A stretch of DNA of 64,000 nt. Origin: Methanobacteriaceae archaeon. GTDB lineage: Archaea > Methanobacteriota > Methanobacteria > Methanobacteriales > Methanobacteriaceae. This document shows, piece by piece, positions 31,515 to 39,189 of the stretch. The number at the start of each line of letters is the position of its first letter. The first letter of the stretch is position 1. A model generated the notes under the pieces. That model saw only the letters and a program-made list of their open reading frames with translations, ran no database searches and had not been told where the DNA came from. Position numbers and translations under genes: made by a program. The stretch lies in assembly GCA_013403005.1 (NCBI GenBank), contig JACBOA010000005.1, positions 44,692 to 108,691 of the forward strand, in the 5' to 3' direction.

Positions 31515-33191
31515 ATGATAACTCCCTTGGGCCAGAACAAAAACCCGGATATTAAACGTTTGAGGGAAATTCTGGGTGTGATGGCCAAATATCGCTTTGG
31601 AAATACACTGGTTAAATTAGGTATTCGAAGTGGATTCAGCATACCCACCATACTTTCCAGGGGTGAAGATGATGAACTGGACAGCACTGCTCCTGAAAGA
31701 TTCAGAATGGTCCTTCAGGAGTTGGGAACAACTTTCATTAAACTGGGACAGGTTTTAAGCACACGCCCTGACTTGGTGGGTAAAGACATTGCTGATGAAC
31801 TAACCAAACTGCAGGATAAACTACCTCCAGTCTCTTTTGAATCAATTAGGAGTGTGGTGGAAGCTGATCTGGATCTTCCCCTGGAAGAAATATTCATTGA
31901 TTTTGATGAAGAGCCCATAGCATCCGCATCCATTGCTCAGGTTCACCGTGCCAGACTTCCTGATGGACGAGATGTGGCTGTGAAGGTGAAAAAACAGGGG
32001 ATAACCAAACTCATAGAACAGGATATAGCCATAATGCGTTACCTGGCCAATCAGGCTGATAAGAGAATAGGAACCCTTAAATATTACAATCTCCCTGGTA
32101 TTGTGGATGAATTTGAGAGGGTAATTTTTAAGGAGCTAGATTTTTCCCAGGAAGCACGCAACATAGAACGATTCAGGTCCATGTTTGAGGATGACCCTCG
32201 TATCTCAGCCCCGGAAGTCTTTCGTGAGTATTCCACCAGCCGAGTGCTCACTATGGAATACATCGATGGGGTGAAGATTAGTGAAGCCCTGGAATCTGAC
32301 CTGAAAGTGGATGGCAAGATTATTGCAGAGTTAGGTACTGAATGCTACTTTAAACAGATATTTGAATTTGGATTCTTTCATGCTGATCCTCACCCGGGTA
32401 ACATCATGGTTTTACCGGGTAACAAATTATGTTTTGTAGATTTTGGAATGACTGGAAACCTGGAGCGAGATTTCCGGGAAAACCTGGCTGAACTTTTCAT
32501 ATTTACGGTTAAATATGATGTGCGGGGTATGATAAACCAGATGATGTACATGCGCCTGGTTGATGATGACACTGACCTGGAAACACTACGCTACGATCTA
32601 ATGGATCTACTAGACCGTTTTTACGGGGCACAAATTCAGGATGTGGGAGGTATGATCAACGAGTTCAGCATGCCCGGAGTGATGGTTAAAAATAAAATAA
32701 AACTACCCAGGGATTTCATCTTACTGGGAAGAGTACTCAGCATGGCTGAAGACCTGGGAAGAAGACTAAACCCAGAATTCAATGGAATTGAGGTCGCCCA
32801 ACCCCTAATTAGAAAGATGATCGCCCGTCGCATGAACCCCCTTCGCCTGGCAGATTACCAGACAAGATACCTTTTTGAACTGGAACACCTTTTCAAAGAT
32901 CTTCCAGAGACCATCAACCGCATTTTCCTCCGGTTTGAAGATGGTAAAATCAAAATGGAAATAGAACACAAAGAACTTGATGAATTTTCAGCTCATCTGG
33001 AAACCATAACCAACCGTGTGGCCCTGGCCATGATTGTGTCTTCCTTAATCATAGGATCCTCCCTTATCTTACAAACCGATAAGGGCATGCCCATGCCAGG
33101 ACTAGGATTTTCAACCATTGGCATTATCATATTCCTTATTGGAGCATCACTAGCTATAGCACTGGTAATATCATTTATCCGGCGATTATAA
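31515..33191 (+). CDS. ubiB: UbiB/ABC1/AarF-family atypical kinase
   Basis: This 558-residue protein has the UbiB features: the KxGQ motif in TFIKLGQVLSTRPDL (residues 76-79), the Ala-rich nucleotide loop ASASIAQVHRA (136-146), the VAVKVKK lysine, HADPHPGN (289-296), VDFG (308-311), and two C-terminal membrane helices. UbiB proteins support coenzyme Q synthesis in bacteria and mitochondria, where they act as ATPases on isoprenoid precursors. Methanobacteria make no ubiquinone, so this archaeal member probably helps extract or handle other prenyl lipids; the adjacent UbiA and carotenoid genes agree with that. No Shine-Dalgarno is seen, and the AT box is too close for a leader, so the mRNA is likely leaderless. 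Confidence 0.88.
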   Translation: MITPLGQNKNPDIKRLREILGVMAKYRFGNTLVKLGIRSGFSIPTILSRGEDDELDSTAPERFRMVLQELGTTFIKLGQVLSTRPDLVGKDIADELTKLQDKLPPVSFESIRSVVEADLDLPLEEIFIDFDEEPIASASIAQVHRARLPDGRDVAVKVKKQGITKLIEQDIAIMRYLANQADKRIGTLKYYNLPGIVDEFERVIFKELDFSQEARNIERFRSMFEDDPRISAPEVFREYSTSRVLTMEYIDGVKISEALESDLKVDGKIIAELGTECYFKQIFEFGFFHADPHPGNIMVLPGNKLCFVDFGMTGNLERDFRENLAELFIFTVKYDVRGMINQMMYMRLVDDDTDLETLRYDLMDLLDRFYGAQIQDVGGMINEFSMPGVMVKNKIKLPRDFILLGRVLSMAEDLGRRLNPEFNGIEVAQPLIRKMIARRMNPLRLADYQTRYLFELEHLFKDLPETINRIFLRFEDGKIKMEIEHKELDEFSAHLETITNRVALAMIVSSLIIGSSLILQTDKGMPMPGLGFSTIGIIIFLIGASLAIALVISFIRRL

Positions 33192-33302
33192 CTCCATGAT
33201 TAATAACATCTCTGATAATTAGGAATCTTAATCGAAATAGATTTAATATAAATAATTTTTTATGAGTTTTCATATACTATAAATTACACGGGGCTGCAAG
33301 GA

Positions 33303-33668
33303 GTGTTATATTATCTTGAAATATTATATGGTCTGTTATTAACCCTTTTTTTAAGTATAGTGCTGGGATTGTTACTGGGCAGCCCTGGATCTTATGCTGG
33401 TTTTATTTTATCCACTATTCTGGTAGGATATCGTGTGGGAGATGAAATTGCCCTGGGAGCCATCCACGGGGCACTGGTAGGCATGTCCACAGGAATTATC
33501 TTCGCGGTGGCAATGATTATAATGGCTAATTATCAGGGAGGGATTGGAACTAACATGATGGAAATGGGAGTTCTGGCAATAATTATAGGCATAATGCTGG
33601 ATGGGATTATAGGATCAGTGGGGGGCTCTATAGGCTCCTACATAAGGGATAGAATTTTGTTAATTTAG
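33303..33668 (+). CDS. Small Gly-rich membrane protein (DUF5518-like)
   Basis: This 121-residue protein is nearly all hydrophobic with Gly-rich helices: LEILYGLLLTLFLSIVLGLL, a second helix near residues 28-45, GALVGMSTGIIFAVAMIIMA, and a C-terminal VLAIIIGIMLDGIIGSVGG. It resembles the DUF5518/small Gly-zipper membrane proteins common in Methanobacteriales, with no known function. GTG 33303 is the only in-frame standard start, preceded by AAGGA at a very short distance. It lies 112 nt after ubiB and could be in the same unit. Confidence 0.6.
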   Translation: MLYYLEILYGLLLTLFLSIVLGLLLGSPGSYAGFILSTILVGYRVGDEIALGAIHGALVGMSTGIIFAVAMIIMANYQGGIGTNMMEMGVLAIIIGIMLDGIIGSVGGSIGSYIRDRILLI

Positions 33669-33890
33669 GATTTAGCAAATAATTAACTCAGTAAACCAGG
33701 TATACATCCAGAGATCATTTAATTCAAAAGGTCATATCCTATAGCAATCTTAATATACCTTAATCATTTCTGGAATAATTTCTAGTATAAAATGATCATT
33801 TTTTCAGGATATGAGGAAATTTTTATAGAAAATTTTATATTTTTTTCTTATCAAAAGTTTAAATGACTCAAGAATGAGGTTGTGAGAAAA

Positions 33891-34331
33891 ATGCGTAGAA
33901 AAGATAGTTTAGAAGAAATGAAGGAAGTAGTTAAGGATATGTTGGAAGATACTGCTCGAACAGTTGATAAAATTCGCTTCGACATCGAAAAATCCGTGGT
34001 AGACTACACATTCCTGCCAGGTAAGGATATTATAGAAACTGATGACAGTATAATCGTGAATATTGTACTTCCAGGTATCAAGAAAGAAGATATTAATCTC
34101 AAACTCACCGAGACCAAACTAAAGGTTAAAGCCAAATTCGACTTTGAACACAAAATGGGTGGAAGCTATGTAACTTTATCAGACCGTAAAAGCGGTTACA
34201 TACGCCGAACTGTCCGATTACCCAAAAAAGTCATAGCCGAAGAAGCTAAAGCCAAATACGAGAACGGTATACTCAAGGTGGAAATTCCCAAACAAGAAAA
34301 AGAGGAAGGAACTGAGATAACCATAGAATAA
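33891..34331 (+). CDS. Small heat-shock protein Hsp20
   Basis: This is an alpha-crystallin-type chaperone of about 146 residues. The crystallin domain runs from DIIETDDSIIVNIVLPGIKKEDI to GILKVEIPKQEK and carries the typical FELPxG-like IVLPGI, YIRRTVRLPKKV, and A-x-YENGILKV signatures. The C-terminus ends TEITIE; an IXI-like tail motif is weak. The N-terminal region is helical and charged. A GTG at 33882 opens the frame, but ATG 33891, 5 nt after GTGA in a purine-rich site, is more likely. It binds unfolding proteins in oligomers without ATP. A promoter AT box lies near 33833-33846; oligo-T runs after the stop (34349-34356, 34378-34389) should end transcription. Confidence 0.88.
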   Translation: MRRKDSLEEMKEVVKDMLEDTARTVDKIRFDIEKSVVDYTFLPGKDIIETDDSIIVNIVLPGIKKEDINLKLTETKLKVKAKFDFEHKMGGSYVTLSDRKSGYIRRTVRLPKKVIAEEAKAKYENGILKVEIPKQEKEEGTEITIE

Positions 34332-34932
34332 AACTTTCTATCAAACATTTTTTTTAGCAGTGGGTGTGAAAAATATGTTTTTTTTTTTTATTCATACCCA
34401 ATTATTTTGTAATTCATTACCATCCTCATATCTGATGTTCAAAATTAATCAAATAAAGATTTTGAAACGATTTTCAAACCATTGAAGCGTCCTGAATTCT
34501 TCTTCTAATAATAACTGGGTTTCTTAAATTTTATTCTTATAAGTAAGTAGTATTCACATATTTTTTTTAATTAAATTTGATTGCTGTTCGTTCAAAAATT
34601 GGTTTACATTACATTTTAATTAATACCAAGCTAAGGGACAAAATTGAGTTTAAGAACCTAAAGATTCATTAGATAACTTTTATTGAATAAATCTATTTGA
34701 TTGATCTCAAATTATTATCCTAATATGTTAATTTTGAGTAATAATGTTATTGGTTAAAATCAACTTTTGAAGAAATTAGTAACTTTAGAACTAATTAGTA
34801 ATATACATAGTTTTAATAAATTTGAATACAAAAAATATATTATCTGCCAAAATGATTAGACTGATTAAATCAGAAATCATAGGGCAGTTTAATTAAGTAT
34901 TTGCATTAAAAATGTAAAGGGGGGTGAAAATA
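34332..34932. other. Long AT-rich intergenic region
   Basis: About 600 bases, very rich in A and T, with no credible gene. A hairpin-like pair (TGGGTGTGAA at 34361, TTCATACCCA at 34391) flanks the long T-run after hsp20 and may aid termination. An AT box around 34830-34842 could serve the next gene, leaving a leader of about 70 nt. No repeats or RNA structure are recognised. Confidence 0.45.
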
Positions 34933-36423
34933 TTGGAGAAAAATAACCTAAAATCCAAAAAATTTCTTTTCTTCGCAGTATTAACCATTGTTCTAACACT
35001 AAGCTTAGGTACGGTATCTGCAGCCAACATTGATGTAAACCCTGGTGATAGTATCCAAAGTGCTGTTGACTCTGCAGTTGATGGAGATACTATTATAGTA
35101 CACGATAATGCCGGATCAGCGTACACTTACAATGAAAATATCAAAATAAAGGATATAAATGGTCTTAGCATCATATCCGATGGTACGGTAATTGTTAGTG
35201 CTACTGGAGGATCTGCAAAGAACGACAAACCTGTATTCCAAGTGGATAAGAAAGCAGATAATATTGTAATCAATGGTTTCAGCATTACTGGTGCAACCAA
35301 ATCTTCTGGTGTAGAAGTTAAAAACAAAGACAGCACATCCATCTTTATAATAAATAACCTCATTTATGGCAATGAAGTCGGTGTAACAATTAAAGATGGT
35401 ACAGCAACCATCAAGGACAACAAAATTTACGGTAACAAGAAGAATGGTGTAAATCTTGAGAAAAAGGAGGCCAGTGCTGAAATAACTAATAACAAAATCT
35501 ATGACAATGGAGAAAACGGTATAAACGTGCAAAGTGGTAAAGCTACCATCAAGGACAACGAAATTTTCGGTAACAAGAAGAAGAATGGTGTAAATGTTGA
35601 TGGAAAGGAGGCCAGTGCTGAAATAACTAATAACAAAATCTATGACAATGGAGAAAACGGTATAAACGTGAAAGATGGTACAGCAACTATATTGTACAAC
35701 GATATTTACAGTAACACCAAAGACGGTATTAAAGTTGAGAAAAAGAAAGCAGATGATAAAATAATTGGAAACAACATTCATAACAATGGAAAAAACGGGA
35801 TCAATGTTAAAGATGCCAATCCAGTCATATCCCACAACAGAATCGTTGGTAACACTGAATATGGGATCCTCTGGGATAGTGATGCGAATGGAGTTGCCAT
35901 AAACAACTGGTGGGGAGATAACAGCGGACCAGCATTACCAAATGATGTAAATGTTAAAAAGAAAGGGACACTTGACGTCACAAAATGGTTGGTTCTAAAA
36001 ATTTATGCCAATCCCACATCTATAATGGTTGGCCAATCATCCACCATAACTGCTGATTTAACCTACAACAACTTCGATGAACTAACGTATCTCGCACCTG
36101 ATTTCTACCACGTGCCCAATAACATACCTGTAGTATTCAATACAGATATAGGGATACTGGGAAGTACAACCATAACCAAATACACACTGAATGGAATCGC
36201 CACTGCATCCTTACTGGGAAACATACCAGGCATAGCACATGTAACTGCAACTGTGGACCGCTATACAACTTCACCACATGCAATAGTTAACATATTAGCA
36301 GCTTCATCTGAAACAGTAAACGCAGCCGGCACAATTGGAATGCAACCTACCGGACTACCATTAGGACTACTGGCACTTGCCGTTCTACTGATAATAGGTG
36401 GAATCTTTCCTCTTCGAAAATAA
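34933..36423 (+). CDS. Secreted right-handed beta-helix surface protein
   Basis: This protein of about 496 residues has a signal peptide (KFLFFAVLTIVLTLSLGTVSA) and a parallel beta-helix (NosD/PbH1-like) built of coils such as ITNNKIYDNGENGINV and TIKDNEIFGNKKKNGV between about residues 80 and 310. An Ig-like/invasin-type domain follows (PTSIMVGQSSTITADLTYNN). A C-terminal hydrophobic anchor (LPLGLLALAVLLIIGGIF) ends in RK. It matches the adhesin-like surface proteins of Methanobacteriales that sit outside the pseudomurein wall. GTG 34924 is possible, but GGGGGGTGA places TTG 34933 at ideal spacing. Two exact 67-bp DNA copies (35463-35529 and 35604-35670, 47 codons apart) show recent coil duplication. 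Confidence 0.82.
   Translation: MEKNNLKSKKFLFFAVLTIVLTLSLGTVSAANIDVNPGDSIQSAVDSAVDGDTIIVHDNAGSAYTYNENIKIKDINGLSIISDGTVIVSATGGSAKNDKPVFQVDKKADNIVINGFSITGATKSSGVEVKNKDSTSIFIINNLIYGNEVGVTIKDGTATIKDNKIYGNKKNGVNLEKKEASAEITNNKIYDNGENGINVQSGKATIKDNEIFGNKKKNGVNVDGKEASAEITNNKIYDNGENGINVKDGTATILYNDIYSNTKDGIKVEKKKADDKIIGNNIHNNGKNGINVKDANPVISHNRIVGNTEYGILWDSDANGVAINNWWGDNSGPALPNDVNVKKKGTLDVTKWLVLKIYANPTSIMVGQSSTITADLTYNNFDELTYLAPDFYHVPNNIPVVFNTDIGILGSTTITKYTLNGIATASLLGNIPGIAHVTATVDRYTTSPHAIVNILAASSETVNAAGTIGMQPTGLPLGLLALAVLLIIGGIFPLRK
35463..35670 (+). repeat. 67-bp exact direct repeat in the beta-helix gene
   Basis: Bases 35463-35529 recur exactly at 35604-35670, 141 bp (47 codons) apart and in frame. 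They encode EASAEITNNKIYDNGENGIN. Flanking segments are similar but not identical, so this is a fairly recent in-frame duplication that could change the number of coils by recombination. Confidence 0.85.
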
Positions 36424-36765
36424 ACATTCCCTTTTTCTTTTTTTTTATTAATCCTAATACCAGAATATCTCTAGTTTTTCAGAAATTCCCTCCAGATTTA
36501 TATGCTTTGAAATATAGCTCCATGAAATTTCTTTAAGGGTGATGTTAATTGAAGAATGAATACTCTCAACAGTCCCTGAACCTATAAATTCTGGTTATCT
36601 TGAATGACAAAAACCAACCATGAAGTTACATTAACGTTGGTGATTCTTAATTTTTGCTTAATTTTTGATTGAGTACTTATAATAGATTTTTTTTGGATTT
36701 ATGAATGCTCCAAACTGTGATAAATGGAAATAAGATATAATTAATTGCATTTTTCCAATATAAAT
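36424..36765. other. Intergenic, convergent 3' ends
   Basis: This stretch of 342 AT-rich bases lies between the 3' ends of the beta-helix gene (plus) and the aminotransferase gene (minus). T-rich tracts at 36429-36450 and on the opposite strand can terminate both. No ORF or RNA is recognised. Confidence 0.4.
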
Positions 36766-37944
36766 TCATGAATTTTTCATTTTTTCAATAGCTCTTCCCA
36801 GCCTCTTCATTCCCTCTACGATTTCATCCTCACTGCAGTTGGAAAAATTCAATCTCAGGGTATTAGTTTCAGGATTATCGGTGTAGAAAGCCTCACCTGG
36901 AACAAAAGCCACTTTTTCTTCAAGAGCTATTTCAAACAACTCCAGGGAGGACATACCATCAGGTAGGGTGACCCAGAGGAACATCCCTCCCTCGGGTTCT
37001 GTGTGTTCAACCCCACTGGGCAGGAATTCTTTGATGCAATCCACCATCTGGTCTCTCTGTGACTTGTAAAGCTGCCTTATCTTCTGAATATGGCTGTCAA
37101 CATCGTTGTCAGAGAGATACTGATGAACCACCCTCTGGGTGAAATAGTTAGAGTGGAGGACTGAAGCCTGTTTAGCAGTTACCAGTTTATCCATAATCTC
37201 TGGAGGAGCTACAATCCACCCCATCCTCATCCCAGGAGAAACGATTTTGGAGAATGTCCCGAAAAGTATGGAGTCTGCTAGTTGAGATTTAATAGGGGGC
37301 AGTTCTTCACCCATGAAGCGAATATCACCGTAAGGATTGTCCTCAACCAGGATGGTGTTGTTTTCCTCTAAGATTTCAGCAACTTCCCGTCTTTTCTCCT
37401 TGGAATAGCTTATACCAGTGGGGTTCTGGAAACTGGTTACACTGTAGAACATTTTAATATCTTCAGATTCAAGCAATTCCCTCAATACCTTGGTGTCGGC
37501 TCCATCCTCAAGTAGAGCAACAGAATGGAAATCTGGTTCGTATAGACCAAAAGCCTGTATTGCCGCTAGATAGGTGGGTCTTTCCATTATCACCCCATCA
37601 CCACGGTCTATGAAAATTTTTCCCACCAAGTCCAGGCACTGCTGGGATCCATTGGTGATCAGGATATCATCAGCACCCACCTCTAAGCCCTGTTTGTGGT
37701 ATCGCTGGGCTATGAGTTCTCTTAAAGGGCCATAACCCTCGGTGGTGCTGTACTGGAGGACCTTATCTCCCTCCTCATCTAAAACCTTGGAAGTGGCCTT
37801 TTTAATCTCCTCTACAGGGAAGGTTAAGGGGTTGGGCAGGCCTCCAGCAAAGGAGATCATATCCGGGTCTTCGGTAACCTTCAGAGTCTCTCTGACAAAG
37901 GATCGGGGTATGTTATTCATGCGACGGGCAAAAGGGTAATTCAT
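36766..37944 (-). CDS. PLP-dependent aminotransferase, LysN/2-aminoadipate type
   Basis: This 392-residue fold-type I aminotransferase begins FARRMNNIPRSFVRETLK and MISFAGGLPNPLTFP, which is the typical opening of the LysN/AraT-like branch rather than AspC. Further landmarks are ITNGSQQCLDLVGK, SFQNPTGISYS, and the PLP-lysine motif FGTFSKIVSPGMRMGW. Enzymes of this group transfer amino groups on branched-chain, aromatic or 2-aminoadipate-like acids; the specific substrate is not known. GAGGA lies 7 nt before ATG 37944. It stands alone, and a second aminotransferase of a different branch lies at 42036-43163. Confidence 0.88.
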   Translation of the reverse strand: MNYPFARRMNNIPRSFVRETLKVTEDPDMISFAGGLPNPLTFPVEEIKKATSKVLDEEGDKVLQYSTTEGYGPLRELIAQRYHKQGLEVGADDILITNGSQQCLDLVGKIFIDRGDGVIMERPTYLAAIQAFGLYEPDFHSVALLEDGADTKVLRELLESEDIKMFYSVTSFQNPTGISYSKEKRREVAEILEENNTILVEDNPYGDIRFMGEELPPIKSQLADSILFGTFSKIVSPGMRMGWIVAPPEIMDKLVTAKQASVLHSNYFTQRVVHQYLSDNDVDSHIQKIRQLYKSQRDQMVDCIKEFLPSGVEHTEPEGGMFLWVTLPDGMSSLELFEIALEEKVAFVPGEAFYTDNPETNTLRLNFSNCSEDEIVEGMKRLGRAIEKMKNS

Positions 37945-38106
37945 AAAAAATTCCTCAAAAACAATTCAATCTTTTTCCTATTAAATCTGGTTCATATTCC
38001 TTAAATATCTTCCTTATTTTGCATTTAGTCCTATTTTCCATTTAGAATTAATAAGTTTTCAATTTTAGCTATGGATGAATAAATGTCATATTCATCACCC
38101 ATCTTA

Positions 38107-39015
38107 TTATGGTTTTTTACTACCATACCTGCGCACATGTTTCCAGGCATCATGATATTTCTCAAAACCTTCTTTATGGGTGTACATGGATGAATCTCCA
38201 CGATTAAACACACCACGATCGTCACCCACCGGGCAGACTTTAATACAGATACCACACGGTGAGGAGTACTGTTTTCTGAGTTTTCTGATGCGCCTGGCGC
38301 ACTTCATCTTATTTATCAGAGGTGGGAAATCATTCACTGCTGCCAATTCATCTTCCAGGAGTATGGTTTCACCTTTAGATAGATCTACTTTCCCTGGTGA
38401 TGTTTTATTTTGTATGGCTTTCACTGGACATGAATCTGCACAGGAAAGGCATCTGGTGCACAAGTCGTCTCCAGGGATGGGATCAGCCTCTATGTTGGCT
38501 GTGGTGAATATGGATGTAAAACGCACCCTGGGGCCGAATTTTGGGGTGAGAAGGATGTTATTCAGCCCAAATGATCCTAAACCCGCCAGGTATGCGGCAT
38601 GTTTATGGGAGAAAAATGATAAGGGTTTTTCCAGTAGTACTTCTATGTCACCGTAACCATCTCTTGGTAGACTAATGGAAGGATAGCCTTTCCCAGTAAG
38701 GTAATTGGCAATTTCATATGCTTTCACATCCAGAAGGATGTTAATTGTTCGGTAATGTTCATGATAATAGATGGAGGGTGCTGTTTCTACAATGGGAAGT
38801 TGCACAGGTAAACCAATCACAATCACGGTTCTGGCTTCTGGATAGATGGATTGTGGCCAGAAATCAGAGGGGATCCAGTTTTGAAATTGTTGTGGAAGTT
38901 TATCTGGTGGATTCTCCCACCTGTCCACTGGGGCGAAACCCACCATAGATATTCCCAATTCATGACATCTATTTCTGATTTGGTTTTTAAGAGTTAGGGG
39001 TTCTTTTGATTTCAT
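38107..39015 (-). CDS. QueG-like iron-sulfur oxidoreductase
   Basis: This protein of about 302 residues resembles the epoxyqueuosine reductase/reductive dehalogenase-like group. It has a cobalamin-type N-terminal alpha/beta region (GISMVGFAPVDRW, ARTVIVIGLPV) and AAYLAGLGSFGLNNILLTPKFGP, the usual QueG core. Two 4Fe-4S motifs follow: CTRCLSCADSCPVKAIQ and CGICIKVCPVGDDRG. Many methanogens carry such proteins without queuosine, with an unknown role. The frame opens at ATG 39084 (MFEII) and again at ATG 39015 (MKSKEPLT). Neither has a good ribosome site, and I prefer 39015 because the family normally begins a little before the QIRNRCHELG helix. A C-run near 39060 is close to the upstream start. 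Confidence 0.75.
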   Translation of the reverse strand: MKSKEPLTLKNQIRNRCHELGISMVGFAPVDRWENPPDKLPQQFQNWIPSDFWPQSIYPEARTVIVIGLPVQLPIVETAPSIYYHEHYRTINILLDVKAYEIANYLTGKGYPSISLPRDGYGDIEVLLEKPLSFFSHKHAAYLAGLGSFGLNNILLTPKFGPRVRFTSIFTTANIEADPIPGDDLCTRCLSCADSCPVKAIQNKTSPGKVDLSKGETILLEDELAAVNDFPPLINKMKCARRIRKLRKQYSSPCGICIKVCPVGDDRGVFNRGDSSMYTHKEGFEKYHDAWKHVRRYGSKKP

Positions 39016-39189
39016 GAAAATCAATATCCGAAACCTTTTAGAAACAATTTTTTTTAAGGGGGGGGTCTCAATTATTTCAAACATCCATATTATTATATTG
39101 GCAAGGATAGTGCATAAAAATTATGGAAAAATTGAATTTTCATAATTTCTAATTAGACCTTTCACGTTTCAAGTGGATGATTTCTCGAT

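Noticed and set aside
34361..34400. Imperfect hairpin with a long T-rich loop after hsp20
   Set aside because: The 10-base arms pair with one G-T wobble across a 20-base loop, too loose to call a structured element; the T-runs alone explain termination.
35116..35835. 239-codon ORF antisense to the beta-helix gene
   Set aside because: Its length comes from the repeated coils of the sense gene, and its product is a low-quality Phe/Ile/Val run with no domain.
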